Source: Bacteroidota bacterium (GTDB lineage: Bacteria > Bacteroidota > Bacteroidia > UKL13-3). From it: a DNA stretch of 64,000 bases. The stretch spans positions 1 to 64,000 of the forward strand of contig JAIYAT010000003.1 of NCBI GenBank assembly GCA_027488905.1, read 5' to 3'. This document shows positions 55,070 to 64,000 of this stretch, one piece after another (position 1 is the stretch's first letter; every line of letters starts with the position of its first letter). Under the pieces are notes generated by a model, which worked only from the letters and a program-made list of their open reading frames with translations, was not told the origin of the DNA and did not search any database. Position numbers and translations under genes: made by a program.

Positions 55070-56103
55070 GCTTTAATTGCCCAACGCAATTTAGCGGACC
55101 TTGCCCTTGGATTACCACCAACTTCTTTTGCCGATGGCCTAATGGGATCTGGAGCTACAGCGCTATATATGCCTTGTCGGAAAAAGGTTTGAAATGCCTT
55201 TTTTACTCTTCGGTCTTCACCTGAATGAAAGGATAGAATAGCAACTCTTCCGCCAGAAACTAATGCGTCGGGTAGTTTTCCTAAAAACGAATCAAGCACG
55301 CCAAACTCATTATTGACAGCTATTCGCAAAGCTTGAAAACTCCTGGTACATGATTTTTTAACTGACTCAGGTTCTATAAAATCAAGTGCTTCTTTAATGA
55401 CGTTTTTTAATTGATGGGTAGTTTCAATGCGCATACCTTTTTTCAGTTGTAAGATAATTGCCTCCGAAATTTCTTGAGCATATGGTTCATCAGCGTTTTC
55501 TATGAGTATTTGTTCCAACTCATCTTTCGAAAGCGTTTGTAAAAAGGCCGCAGCCGATTTTCCACTTTTAGGATTCAATCGTAAATCCAAAGGGCCATCT
55601 ATCTTTAAGGAAAAACCTCGTTCGGGGTTGTCAATTTGCATGGATGAAACACCTAAATCAGCCAAGACAAAATCCAATAAACCTGCTTCCTGAACAATTA
55701 AATCAATATGGGCAAAATTCAACTTACGAGGAAGAAATATGTCTGGTCCATACCCAAGAGCAGCAAGTCGGTCGGTGGTTTTGGGCAACTCAAAAGGATC
55801 AACATCAGTAGCATATAATTTGCCGTTTGGCGAAAGAAGCTTCAACATCTCCAAACTATGGCCTCCATACCCCAAGGTCGCATCAAGCCCAACTTGCCCA
55901 GGCTTTATTTGCAATACATCCAATATTTCTTGAACACAGATGGAGCGGTGCATTCCAGCTGGGGTGGCTCCTTTTTCTTTTATTCTTTCTATATCATCAG
56001 CATACTTTTCTGGCTGTAATTCTTTATATTTCTCTTTAAACACTTTTGGATGTGTCCCTTTATACCTTAGCCTTCGTTGGGGTTTTGGATCAATGTTTTC
56101 CAT
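55066..56103 (-). CDS. rsmH: RsmH-type 16S rRNA (cytosine-N4) methyltransferase
   Basis: 345 residues. The MraW/RsmH core starts at MHRSICVQEILDVL with SAM motif I GLDATLGYGGHS, then NFAHID, ADLGVSSMQID, RGFS, LDLRLN, RSFQALRIAVNNE and SFHSGEDRRVK. It methylates N4 of C1402 in 16S rRNA. About 53 extra N-terminal residues (RRLRYKGTHPKVFKEKYKEL...) mark a subgroup that may differ from the classical enzyme. It does not stand in a dcw (cell-wall/division) cluster: the neighbours are an Fe-S protein and a T9SS protein, so a second RsmH may exist elsewhere. Symbol given for the family. Confidence 0.85.
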   Translation of the reverse strand: MENIDPKPQRRLRYKGTHPKVFKEKYKELQPEKYADDIERIKEKGATPAGMHRSICVQEILDVLQIKPGQVGLDATLGYGGHSLEMLKLLSPNGKLYATDVDPFELPKTTDRLAALGYGPDIFLPRKLNFAHIDLIVQEAGLLDFVLADLGVSSMQIDNPERGFSLKIDGPLDLRLNPKSGKSAAAFLQTLSKDELEQILIENADEPYAQEISEAIILQLKKGMRIETTHQLKNVIKEALDFIEPESVKKSCTRSFQALRIAVNNEFGVLDSFLGKLPDALVSGGRVAILSFHSGEDRRVKKAFQTFFRQGIYSAVAPDPIRPSAKEVGGNPRARSAKLRWAIKA

Positions 56104-56240
56104 TGGACAAAACTACTATTCTAAAATTAAGTTGGAGGAAAAAATAAATCTAAGTTGTCATTTAGAAAAGGAGTTTTTGTGTGCTAATAGCTAATTATAA
56201 CTGGCTTTATAAAGTTAGTTTGATTTTAAACCAAAAAGAA

Positions 56241-57584
56241 TTAGTACTTAGCCAATTTCTTGCTAACTAATTGCCCGTTTTCTCCAGTAAGATTAATGAT
56301 ATAAATACCTTCCTTAAATGTACTCAAATCAATATCAATTTGGTTCGAACCAAAATCCTGCTGAAAAAGTTGCTTACCTGCTATTGTGTTAATTGAAACA
56401 CACTTTATAGAAAAACTACTATTAATTGAAAATTTACCCTGATTTGGATTAGGAAATATTTCCACGGTTTCAACTTTCAAATTTTTAGTTATCCCGGTTG
56501 ACCCTTTTCTTGCTCTAAATGCACTTGCTGAAATACAATTCTCAAAGTTGCGCATCAAATCAAAATATTGCCCATCCTCAAAACTCAGGACCTTATTGCT
56601 TGCTACCTCTCCTGTAATCAAAGAAACACCTACAATTGCATTTCCTCTATTAAAATAATAAGTCATAGTGCCTGGATCAATAGCAGAACCCCCATTCAAA
56701 GTATAACCTCCCTGCATCAAAGACCTAGGAGAAATAGTGGTTACAATTCCTGTTTTGGGGTCAATTCTACCCAACTTGATAGTAGTAGAATCTAAAACCT
56801 GAATGGGATTAAGCGAGTCAATTGGATTTTTCTGGTATGAAAAATAATTCTGCCTAATCAATCCATATAGGGCAGTATCTGCACAACTATATGTAAAATT
56901 ATCAAAGTTTATTCCATCTGTTATTTGAATTGGAACACTGCTAAAAATAGAGCCGTCGTAAATATCCAACCCAACCAATCTTGCACCTGTAGAGTAGTAA
57001 TACACCATTTGGTAAGGGTCTATTGCACTACCTGCCAAAGCAAAACCAAACCCTACCGAAATTGGAGAAATTTGCGTTATAAGTCCTGTCTGTGTATTTG
57101 CCTTTGCCAAAAACACCTGACCAACATAACTCAGTGTTGCAGGATCATACACATTTCTTCTAGCCAAACCATACATTGTGCTATCGGCATTGTTAAACCT
57201 AAAATTATCAAAGTAGCTAGCAGCAATGGGGTTGTTTAATGGAACGCTATTGCTTAGTATTCCTGTAGCTAGATTTAAGGTATTTATATTGTTTGAACCA
57301 ATAAAAATAAATGAATTACTATAGGGGTTCAACGCTGCGCCAGTAAGATTAACAGGCATCGTATAGGTATTTGATCCAAAATTATAAACAAATCCTACCG
57401 AAGGATCTGTTACACCCAATCGAACAGTAGCCGAATCAAATTGCTCATAAGTAATAGTTGAGTCTGTAGGATTAACTACAATGGAATAGTAATTTTTTCT
57501 AACAATCCCAAATAGGTTATCGCTTATTTGGGCCTGCAATTGAAGGGTTACAAACAATAAAATTAATACTAAAATTTTCTTCAT
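56241..57584 (-). CDS. Beta-propeller-like T9SS secreted protein
   Basis: 447 residues. Signal peptide (to about 18, LQLQAQ), then about six blade-like repeats with the pattern (Y/F)GL.R.N.(Y/F)...LG..D...G and AA/GSAIDP...YY, and a T9SS domain (VEIFPNPNQGKFSI ... LVSKKLAKY). No catalytic motif. It is likely a secreted or surface-anchored protein of unknown ligand. It stands alone, upstream of RsmH and downstream of the LytTR regulator, all on the minus strand. Confidence 0.78.
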   Translation of the reverse strand: MKKILVLILLFVTLQLQAQISDNLFGIVRKNYYSIVVNPTDSTITYEQFDSATVRLGVTDPSVGFVYNFGSNTYTMPVNLTGAALNPYSNSFIFIGSNNINTLNLATGILSNSVPLNNPIAASYFDNFRFNNADSTMYGLARRNVYDPATLSYVGQVFLAKANTQTGLITQISPISVGFGFALAGSAIDPYQMVYYYSTGARLVGLDIYDGSIFSSVPIQITDGINFDNFTYSCADTALYGLIRQNYFSYQKNPIDSLNPIQVLDSTTIKLGRIDPKTGIVTTISPRSLMQGGYTLNGGSAIDPGTMTYYFNRGNAIVGVSLITGEVASNKVLSFEDGQYFDLMRNFENCISASAFRARKGSTGITKNLKVETVEIFPNPNQGKFSINSSFSIKCVSINTIAGKQLFQQDFGSNQIDIDLSTFKEGIYIINLTGENGQLVSKKLAKY

Positions 57585-57659
57585 GGCTATTAAATTTACT
57601 CTGATAACAAACGTTTTTCTAAATAGTTCAAATAAATAAAAAGCAATCTTCTAATTTAG

Positions 57660-58400
57660 TTAGCTCAAACGCCTCAACAATTCTTCAGATTTTTCTGATG
57701 ACAAAGCTACCTCAAACTTAGAATGCAAGATAAGGTAGCCTCCATTTGATTTGATATAATCGGTTACAAAATTCAAATTAACAAGATAAGACTTATGGCA
57801 GCGCATGAAATTTGGCAAATGCTCTAATACATCTTCATAATATTTCAAACTCTTGCTAGAGGTTATAATTGTATCATCATGCAAATAAATCTGGGTATAC
57901 GCTCCATCGGCTTTCATAAACAATATCGAATTTGTTTCTATAAACTTAATTGCATTAACCGTACTTATGGCAATTTTAGACAGTGTAGATTGGAATAGGT
58001 TTTCCTTTAACATGCTAAAAGAACTTAAATCTTGCTTCTTTTGTTTAAAGCGTAGAATGGTATCCTCTAGTTCGTTTACGGCAATTGGCTTTAACAAGTA
58101 ATCAATGGCAGATAACTTAAATGCCTGTATAGCGTACTGATTATAGGCAGTTGTAAAAATGATAGAAAAGTTAATCTCTTGTTCATCAAAAAAATCAAGC
58201 AGCTCCAGGCCACTATGGCCTGGCATTTCAATATCTAAAAAAACCAAATCAGGTTTGTGCTTTCGTATAGCTTTTACCCCATCTGGCAAATCCTCGCACA
58301 ATTCAACTACTTGAACATCTAAAGACAATTCGTCTATCATCCCTTTGAGTAAAGTGCGTGCCCTTTTTTCGTCGTCTATAACTATTGCTTTATAAATCAT
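57660..58400 (-). CDS. LytTR family response regulator
   Basis: 246 residues. Receiver domain (1-120) with acidic pocket IDDEKRA, acceptor Asp56 (FLDIEMPG), the switch Thr and Lys (TTAYNQYA; LLKPIA), and a C-terminal LytTR DNA-binding domain (about 140-246: FIETNSILFMKADGAYTQIYL...FMRCHKSYLVNL). The ATG directly follows the stop of the propeller kinase gene (58401), so the pair is translationally coupled and forms one two-component system. Confidence 0.93.
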   Translation of the reverse strand: MIYKAIVIDDEKRARTLLKGMIDELSLDVQVVELCEDLPDGVKAIRKHKPDLVFLDIEMPGHSGLELLDFFDEQEINFSIIFTTAYNQYAIQAFKLSAIDYLLKPIAVNELEDTILRFKQKKQDLSSFSMLKENLFQSTLSKIAISTVNAIKFIETNSILFMKADGAYTQIYLHDDTIITSSKSLKYYEDVLEHLPNFMRCHKSYLVNLNFVTDYIKSNGGYLILHSKFEVALSSEKSEELLRRLS

Positions 58401-61283
58401 TTAATATATTGGTATTTGAAGTACTACGCGTGTGCCAATTGCCTCTCCTACTTCATTTTGTTTGTCAATTATTTCAATACCCAATTTGTTCAAGCTATCC
58501 TTGTTAAGAATAGCCAAGCGAGTTTCGTTTGCTTTGTTGGCAAAAGATTGGTGTTGCCCAGCCTTATATTGATTAAGCAATGCAGAACGTTGTCTGCCAA
58601 TTCCATTGTCGTCAATTACAACTTCCAAAAAGCCTTGCCCCTTTAAGCTAAAGGTTAAATGAAGTACCCTTTCAGTTTTTATATGCAGTAATCCATGCTT
58701 AATGGCATTTTCTACATACGGTTGAATCAGCATTGGCGGAACCTTATATAAATCAACATCAATCTCTGGAGCCACTTCTATCGAGTAATTTAAATTATCT
58801 TCAAAGCGCATTTTCTCTAACGAAAGATACAATTGCAATCCTTCAATTTCTTCGCCTATTCGCAAATACTCCTTTTCAGACATTTCTAGAATTAAACGCG
58901 TTAACTTAGAAAATTTAGATAAGTAAGTACTGGCATTTTTCTTGTCATTTACAAAAATATAGGATTGAATAGTGTTCAAAGCGTTATAAAAAAAATGCGG
59001 ATTCATTTGAGATTTTATAGAGGTAAGCACCGATTTGTTGAGCTCATTTTCTAATGCCATTTTCTCGGTAGTCAGTTTGTTCTTATGCATCAATAAGTTT
59101 ATCTGCCAGCGGTAATAGGAAAATAAAATAAAACCTAAAATACAAACTAGTAAGGCAATAAACCACCAATGCAACCAAAATGGTTTATTAATCACAAATC
59201 GAATTTTGGCATGATCTATAACAGTACCATTGACTTTAAATCTAATGTTATAGTCTCCTGGTGATAAAGAAGCAAATTCAATGCTACGACTTTTAGGAAT
59301 AAGCGGTACCCATTCCTCATTATTAATAGAATATGCAACTTTACCTATGTTTGAACCGATATAATCGAGTAGTGAAAAATGAATCACAATGTTGTTCTGA
59401 GTATTACTTAAACTAAACTCTTTTCTTAAACTATGCACTACATTGTTTATGCTAACTTTATGCAAAACAAAGTCACTAGGAGTAAACAAGGGTATTGATT
59501 TAGAGATTGGACTTATGATTAAACCGTTTTGTGTAAGCACCAATGCTTTGTTTTCATCTAATAAGATATCACTCATCTCATTGTAATTAAACTTAAGCAT
59601 TAACTCTCCTAAACTCTTGCTTGGCTCATCCACATCTATTAAACGCGCTTTCTGTTCGCCAATAATACATAGTCGTTTGCCAAACAATTTTATACGCTTT
59701 ATATCAGATATGCCAATGCTTGGTAAATCATTTAACTTGTTAATAAGTTTGTCTTCCTTGAGCAAGAAAAGCTCACCATTAGGAAGGTGCAAAAATAACG
59801 AGGGGCCGTTGCCAATTAGCTTACTCCCATAAATGCGCATTCCCGCCAACAAAACTTCACTTTGTCGGTTTAAAGTTCTCTTGTATAATCCATTGTTGGT
59901 TGCAAAATAAATTGCCTTATTCTTAACGTCATAAGCTACAGACTTCGCTCTAATATCCCTAATTATATAGGAAATTGTTGGTGTTTCTTTGTAGGCATAA
60001 AATAGCGAATCCCAAATAGAAACCTGCGCTGCTGCTGCGCTTGGTGAAAGAAATATACCTGCGTGTCCGCTGGCCGCAAATGCATAGTATTTATCATCCA
60101 ATTTAACAATATCTTTAATAGCAGAATTAGTAAACTTAACCTTACTCAAATCCGATTTAGGATAAAAAGTGGTGCCCAAGGAGGATACAAATAAGTTATG
60201 ATTTTGGTTATCTAAATACGCATAATATGCAGCAGAATTTCCTTTGTTCTGATGAAGCATTTTAATCTTATTTCCTTGCTTATTAAGGTTCAACCATTCA
60301 TCCTTCTTTGTAAAAATATGATACCCAGATTTGGCAGGTAAAATTACAGAAGGCTCATAAGGTGCTAAGGAAAAAAATTGTGTGTTCAAATTAGGCACTA
60401 CAAGTATCCCTTTATTTGTTGTTCCAATCCAAAGATGATGATGTTTGTCTTTAAAAATACAAGAAACACTATATTCAGGAAACAAAGTCAACATTCTGTT
60501 ATGCTCATATACTTTAGCACCAGCAGCAGAAAGTACCCATTTCTGTTTGTTGAACTGAACTAACCCTTGCAAAAACTCGAAATCGTCAACATGTTTTCTA
60601 AGTAGGTTGCCTTGAACCGAAAGCTCATAATACTGTTTATTTTCATTGTGCTTTGAAATAATAAACAAAGAGGAGTCTGCTGGATAAAGTTGATGTACCT
60701 GCTCGTTCTCAGGCAGTTTAAATGGCAATTCTTCAATTGTTAAATTTGGGTTGATCCTAAAAACCGATTTGTCACCGATAAGAAAAAAGTAACTTTTATT
60801 TGAACCAGAATGCTTTGCAGATTTACAAGGAAAGGGGATGGTTTTTATTAGTTCAAGTGTTATTAAATCAAATACATCAATTCCATTTTGTTGCGTTACA
60901 AAAAGGTGCTTTTGGGTCAAACCAAAAGGAAAAAACCCTAAAGGTTTATTTTGCTTTAAAGCTACTAGGCTGCCATCTTCAACATAATAGCAAAATCCAT
61001 CAAAATTTTGATACCATATCCTTCCGCTTTCCTCTTCGATCAAAATATTGCTTCCAGCTTTTGAAGTTTGCCTGGCACTTTGATAAGAAATAAAGTTAAT
61101 ACCATCATATCGGAATAACCCTTCGTCTGTTGCTATCCAAATAAAGCCAAGTTTATCTTGCTTGATGCTATAAACAGCATTTGAGGGTAAGCCTTTTGCA
61201 ATGTCTAAAGTTATAGCATAAGGCTGTTGAGCCCAAACTAAGTTGCTTATAAGCGCAAGAATATTGAATAAGAAAAACCTCAA
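58401..61283 (-). CDS. Two-component-regulator propeller / LytS-type sensor kinase
   Basis: 960 residues. Signal peptide (to about 19, NLVWAQ), a large periplasmic beta-propeller with reg_prop repeats (LPSNAVYSIKQDKLGFIWIATDEGLFRYDG; KHHHLWIGTTNKGILVV), a YYY-like Ig domain, one transmembrane helix (WWFIALLVCILGFILFSYYR), a His_kinase domain with MNPHFFYNALNTIQSY and an HATPase domain (DDNGIGRQRS). It starts with TTG at 61283; no ATG is in frame before an upstream stop. It senses an outside or periplasmic signal and phosphorylates the adjacent LytTR regulator. Confidence 0.92.
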   Translation of the reverse strand: MRFFLFNILALISNLVWAQQPYAITLDIAKGLPSNAVYSIKQDKLGFIWIATDEGLFRYDGINFISYQSARQTSKAGSNILIEEESGRIWYQNFDGFCYYVEDGSLVALKQNKPLGFFPFGLTQKHLFVTQQNGIDVFDLITLELIKTIPFPCKSAKHSGSNKSYFFLIGDKSVFRINPNLTIEELPFKLPENEQVHQLYPADSSLFIISKHNENKQYYELSVQGNLLRKHVDDFEFLQGLVQFNKQKWVLSAAGAKVYEHNRMLTLFPEYSVSCIFKDKHHHLWIGTTNKGILVVPNLNTQFFSLAPYEPSVILPAKSGYHIFTKKDEWLNLNKQGNKIKMLHQNKGNSAAYYAYLDNQNHNLFVSSLGTTFYPKSDLSKVKFTNSAIKDIVKLDDKYYAFAASGHAGIFLSPSAAAAQVSIWDSLFYAYKETPTISYIIRDIRAKSVAYDVKNKAIYFATNNGLYKRTLNRQSEVLLAGMRIYGSKLIGNGPSLFLHLPNGELFLLKEDKLINKLNDLPSIGISDIKRIKLFGKRLCIIGEQKARLIDVDEPSKSLGELMLKFNYNEMSDILLDENKALVLTQNGLIISPISKSIPLFTPSDFVLHKVSINNVVHSLRKEFSLSNTQNNIVIHFSLLDYIGSNIGKVAYSINNEEWVPLIPKSRSIEFASLSPGDYNIRFKVNGTVIDHAKIRFVINKPFWLHWWFIALLVCILGFILFSYYRWQINLLMHKNKLTTEKMALENELNKSVLTSIKSQMNPHFFYNALNTIQSYIFVNDKKNASTYLSKFSKLTRLILEMSEKEYLRIGEEIEGLQLYLSLEKMRFEDNLNYSIEVAPEIDVDLYKVPPMLIQPYVENAIKHGLLHIKTERVLHLTFSLKGQGFLEVVIDDNGIGRQRSALLNQYKAGQHQSFANKANETRLAILNKDSLNKLGIEIIDKQNEVGEAIGTRVVLQIPIY

Positions 61284-61527
61284 GATAGTTGTATTAGGTT
61301 CAAAGATAAAAATTAAAGGAGCTAATAATAGTTCATTTTATGAAACCCGCTTTATACCACATTAAAAACTATTAGCAGTTTATGTAGCACTATTTATATG
61401 TAAAAACATCCCAAAAAAAGCTTTATAAATCCGAAAGGGCATTTCATGTTTTCTATTTAGGTTTTCATGAAACGGGTAATTTATTCACTTTTTAGAACAG
61501 CATTTTTGCCTCATAATATTTCAGAAC

Positions 61528-64000
61528 ATGAAAAAAATAATAACTTTATTAGCATTCATTGGTATTGCTATTTTATTAAATGCCCAGATACCGCAAAACG
61601 GTTTAATCAATCGCTTCACCTTCGACAATACAGTAATGGGTACTGTCGGTTCAAACAGTATTACTAGCATATTACCCATTTATGGGGCAAATAGAAATAA
61701 TGAACCTTCTAAAGCCTTAAATATAAATAGTGCTAATAATGCAACCAATAGTGCTGGCATAACTGGTTTACCCACAGGTAATAATGCAAGAACTATTGCA
61801 TTTTGGTTTAAAAGTAATGCCTCATCTATTCATTCATTTTTTAACTATGGCCCATCAAATGCGGGTTTTGCCTTGGCCTACGACCCTGGTTCATCAAGAA
61901 TTATTGTATCAAACGGTATTACAGAATTTCCTATTACCAGAAACTATAGTACCAACTGGACACATTTAGCTGTTACAACAAATAATGGAACACTATCTAT
62001 TTATATTAATGGCGTTTTAAGTGCTACAACTACTTTAAACTTTAATGTTCCTGTTAACCCAACTAGTAGAATTGGCTTTTCACCATTTGCTGCCTACTAC
62101 GGAAGTTTTATGATGGATGATTTAATAATTTATAACCGCGCCCTTAATTTAAGTGAGATTAACCAAATTAGAAACGGCAATTGCTTCGCAATGCCTATTA
62201 ATACTACACCTATTGGAAACTTAACCATTTGCGAAGGGCAAAGTGTTAACTTAACTGTAACTGGAAATAAAACTATAAAATGGTTTAATACCCTAAATGG
62301 AACTACTCCTTTTGATACGGGAAATTCAATAACAACCCCCGTGCTAAATAGAGATACCATTTTCTATGCACTAAGTGATTCTCTTGGATGCACCTCGGAA
62401 AGAACAGCAATTGCTATTACGGTTATTCCATTAGTTAACCCTATCACCCCCACAATACTAACAGATACTAATTCACACTACTGCATTGGAAATAGGGTTT
62501 GGCTTGAAGCATCTGCCACAAATGGTTTAGTTAGATGGTACAACTTACCTGTAGGCGGAAATATACTAGATACAGGAAGATTATTTTTAACGCCAACATT
62601 AAATGAAAATGCAACTTATTATGTAGAAAACTCAACCAAATGCGGCGCGCAAAGTGTATCTCCTAGGTTACCAATTTTATTAAAGGTGAATGGCAATGGA
62701 GATTTAATAAATAGCACACCAAACTATTTAATGTTTGCTTGTAGTAATTTTACAAATTCAACGCAACTTAAGGTAAGTAGCACCTCTAATGATATAGCTT
62801 GGCGTTGGAGTGGCCCCATCTTTGCAACGGGTAAAGAAATTACGACTCCCTCTGGAATTACAAGAGACACCACCTTCTGGGCCATAGCCAAACAAGCTGG
62901 TAGTTGCACTGCTACCTTGCCATTAAGAATAAAATCTTATGGTTATCTTGCAACAGCTCCTAGCAATCAAACTCAAATCAATACAACACCTATTTGCCCT
63001 GGAGACACCATAACTTTAAAGGCAACATCTTTGGATCTTGTACCTTTAATTTGGCGAAACTCTTTTGGAGGAATTGTTGGTAGTGGGGATTCAATCAGAA
63101 TTCCAAATTCTAAAGATGGTAAATTCACAGTTAGACGTGGAGATGGCTGGTGTGCTTCAAACAGCACTAATGTTAACATAGCTACAACAGCTACACCACT
63201 CGGAATCATTACCTATAGCAACGATACCATTAAAACAACAAACACCTTTGATAGCTATAAACTCTTTAGAAACGGAGTAGAAGTAGCTTCAGGTAATACC
63301 GGCAGTTTCGCAGTACCAGTATCTTGCGGTGAGTACAGAGCAACCTTTACCAATACCGCTAATACATGTGGTTCATTTTCCGCACTCGTTAGAAGAACTC
63401 AAATTCCTGCAGGACCTGGAGCGCTATGTTATTACTACGACTTTCAAGGCTTTAATGGTTTACAATTCCCAGCGTTAATGTCATGGGCGTTAAATGGAAC
63501 TCCTGCAGAACCCTCTATGCCTATTAATCAGACTGGGGTTACCACAACTTCCAACTGGATATGCCCTGCAAGTGGAACTTTAAATGTGCGTATTAAAAGT
63601 GCTAATGGCTGTTATTATAATGCTAGCTTTTTGGTTCAAAATATTACTAATATTTACAACCAATTAGCTGGAGGTTTCCAAGGAGTAGACTCTTTAACAA
63701 CCTGCACCATTCTTTCAAACATATTAAATGTGAGCCTTCCCGCCTCTATTAATATATCTACACCGAGTTTAGTTTGTAATGGTAGCACAGCACAATTTAC
63801 AGGTAATATAACTGTACCAGGAAATATTGTTTGGTATGATAAAGCAACTGGTGGTAGTCCAATAAATACAGGTAATAATTTTACAACTGCCCCTTTAGAC
63901 ACCCTTTATTCAGTTTATGCTGCAAGAAATTACATGGGTTGCGAAAGCCAAAGATTAGCAAGAACCGCCAATGTTCAAGGAAAAATTAATGCTAAAATTA
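61528..64000 (+). CDS. Secreted LamG / Ig-like repeat protein (C-terminus cut by window edge)
   Basis: Partial; the frame is open from the ATG at 61528 to the window end, 824 codons. Signal peptide (AILLNAQ), a concanavalin/LamG-like domain (about 20-215: ARTIAFWFKSNASS ... MMDDLIIYNRALNLSEI), then a series of Ig-like repeats of about 75 residues with paired Cys and motifs such as ICEGQSVNLT, VRWYNLPVGG and ICPGDTITLKA. This layout is common in large T9SS-exported surface proteins; a sorting domain would lie beyond the edge. Start supported by the directly following signal peptide. Confidence 0.85.
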   Translation, partial: MKKIITLLAFIGIAILLNAQIPQNGLINRFTFDNTVMGTVGSNSITSILPIYGANRNNEPSKALNINSANNATNSAGITGLPTGNNARTIAFWFKSNASSIHSFFNYGPSNAGFALAYDPGSSRIIVSNGITEFPITRNYSTNWTHLAVTTNNGTLSIYINGVLSATTTLNFNVPVNPTSRIGFSPFAAYYGSFMMDDLIIYNRALNLSEINQIRNGNCFAMPINTTPIGNLTICEGQSVNLTVTGNKTIKWFNTLNGTTPFDTGNSITTPVLNRDTIFYALSDSLGCTSERTAIAITVIPLVNPITPTILTDTNSHYCIGNRVWLEASATNGLVRWYNLPVGGNILDTGRLFLTPTLNENATYYVENSTKCGAQSVSPRLPILLKVNGNGDLINSTPNYLMFACSNFTNSTQLKVSSTSNDIAWRWSGPIFATGKEITTPSGITRDTTFWAIAKQAGSCTATLPLRIKSYGYLATAPSNQTQINTTPICPGDTITLKATSLDLVPLIWRNSFGGIVGSGDSIRIPNSKDGKFTVRRGDGWCASNSTNVNIATTATPLGIITYSNDTIKTTNTFDSYKLFRNGVEVASGNTGSFAVPVSCGEYRATFTNTANTCGSFSALVRRTQIPAGPGALCYYYDFQGFNGLQFPALMSWALNGTPAEPSMPINQTGVTTTSNWICPASGTLNVRIKSANGCYYNASFLVQNITNIYNQLAGGFQGVDSLTTCTILSNILNVSLPASINISTPSLVCNGSTAQFTGNITVPGNIVWYDKATGGSPINTGNNFTTAPLDTLYSVYAARNYMGCESQRLARTANVQGKINAKI

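Overview
The window comes from a low-GC member of the Bacteroidota. The evidence is the many secreted proteins with type IX secretion (T9SS) C-terminal sorting domains (a Y/F-PNP core), SBBP-repeat, PKD and LruC proteins, lipoproteins with a Cys right after a short hydrophobic leader, LytTR/propeller signalling proteins, and promoter-like TAnnTTTG boxes instead of sigma-70 boxes. The first and last genes run off the window. No taxon below phylum can be fixed from the sequence alone.

Layout. (1) 1-5.5 kb: two tandem SBBP-propeller/PKD/T9SS surface proteins that share an almost identical 815-bp block. (2) 5.7-9.3 kb: a DUF2892 membrane protein and a Crp/Fnr regulator, tRNA-Phe with promoter and terminator, a 17-copy 22-bp tandem array, a methyltransferase-like gene and two lipoproteins. 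(3) 9.5-18.5 kb: two parallel beta-helix T9SS proteins, one of 2488 residues. (4) 18.5-26 kb: DUF1456 protein, a GNAT/dCMP deaminase/P-loop kinase cluster, a two-gene unit with a GNAT-like protein and a free-standing adenylation-carrier-thioesterase protein, and a TPR histidine kinase. (5) 26.2-44.8 kb: a beta-glucan (laminarin-type) utilisation locus. (6) 45-51.8 kb: SPFH protein with an Arc-like repressor and a perfect operator, a pirin remnant, an LruC protein, a small lipoprotein and an intact pirin. (7) 51.9-64 kb: hybrid histidine kinase, Fe-S membrane protein, RsmH-type methyltransferase, T9SS propeller protein, a LytTR regulator with its propeller kinase, and a partial LamG/Ig-like secreted protein.

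The beta-glucan locus is the most interesting part. Nine tightly spaced minus-strand genes (44843 down to 28910) encode, in order, a glycoside hydrolase fused to a predicted outer-membrane beta-barrel, a glycan-binding lipoprotein, a GH16 laminarinase lipoprotein, a large cytoplasmic GH149-like beta-1,3-glucan phosphorylase, a GH17 lipoprotein, a GH30 lipoprotein, an inner-membrane GPH/MFS transporter fused to a GH17 domain, and two signal-less GH17 proteins. Beside it lie a secreted T9SS binding protein and a divergent Nudix-fold (NrtR/AraR-like) regulator with a 23-bp palindrome in between. No SusC/SusD pair is present. The sequence suggests a SusCD-independent system in which an enzyme is covalently attached to the membrane passage step at both membranes. 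That functional reading is inference; the two fusions themselves are single uninterrupted reading frames.
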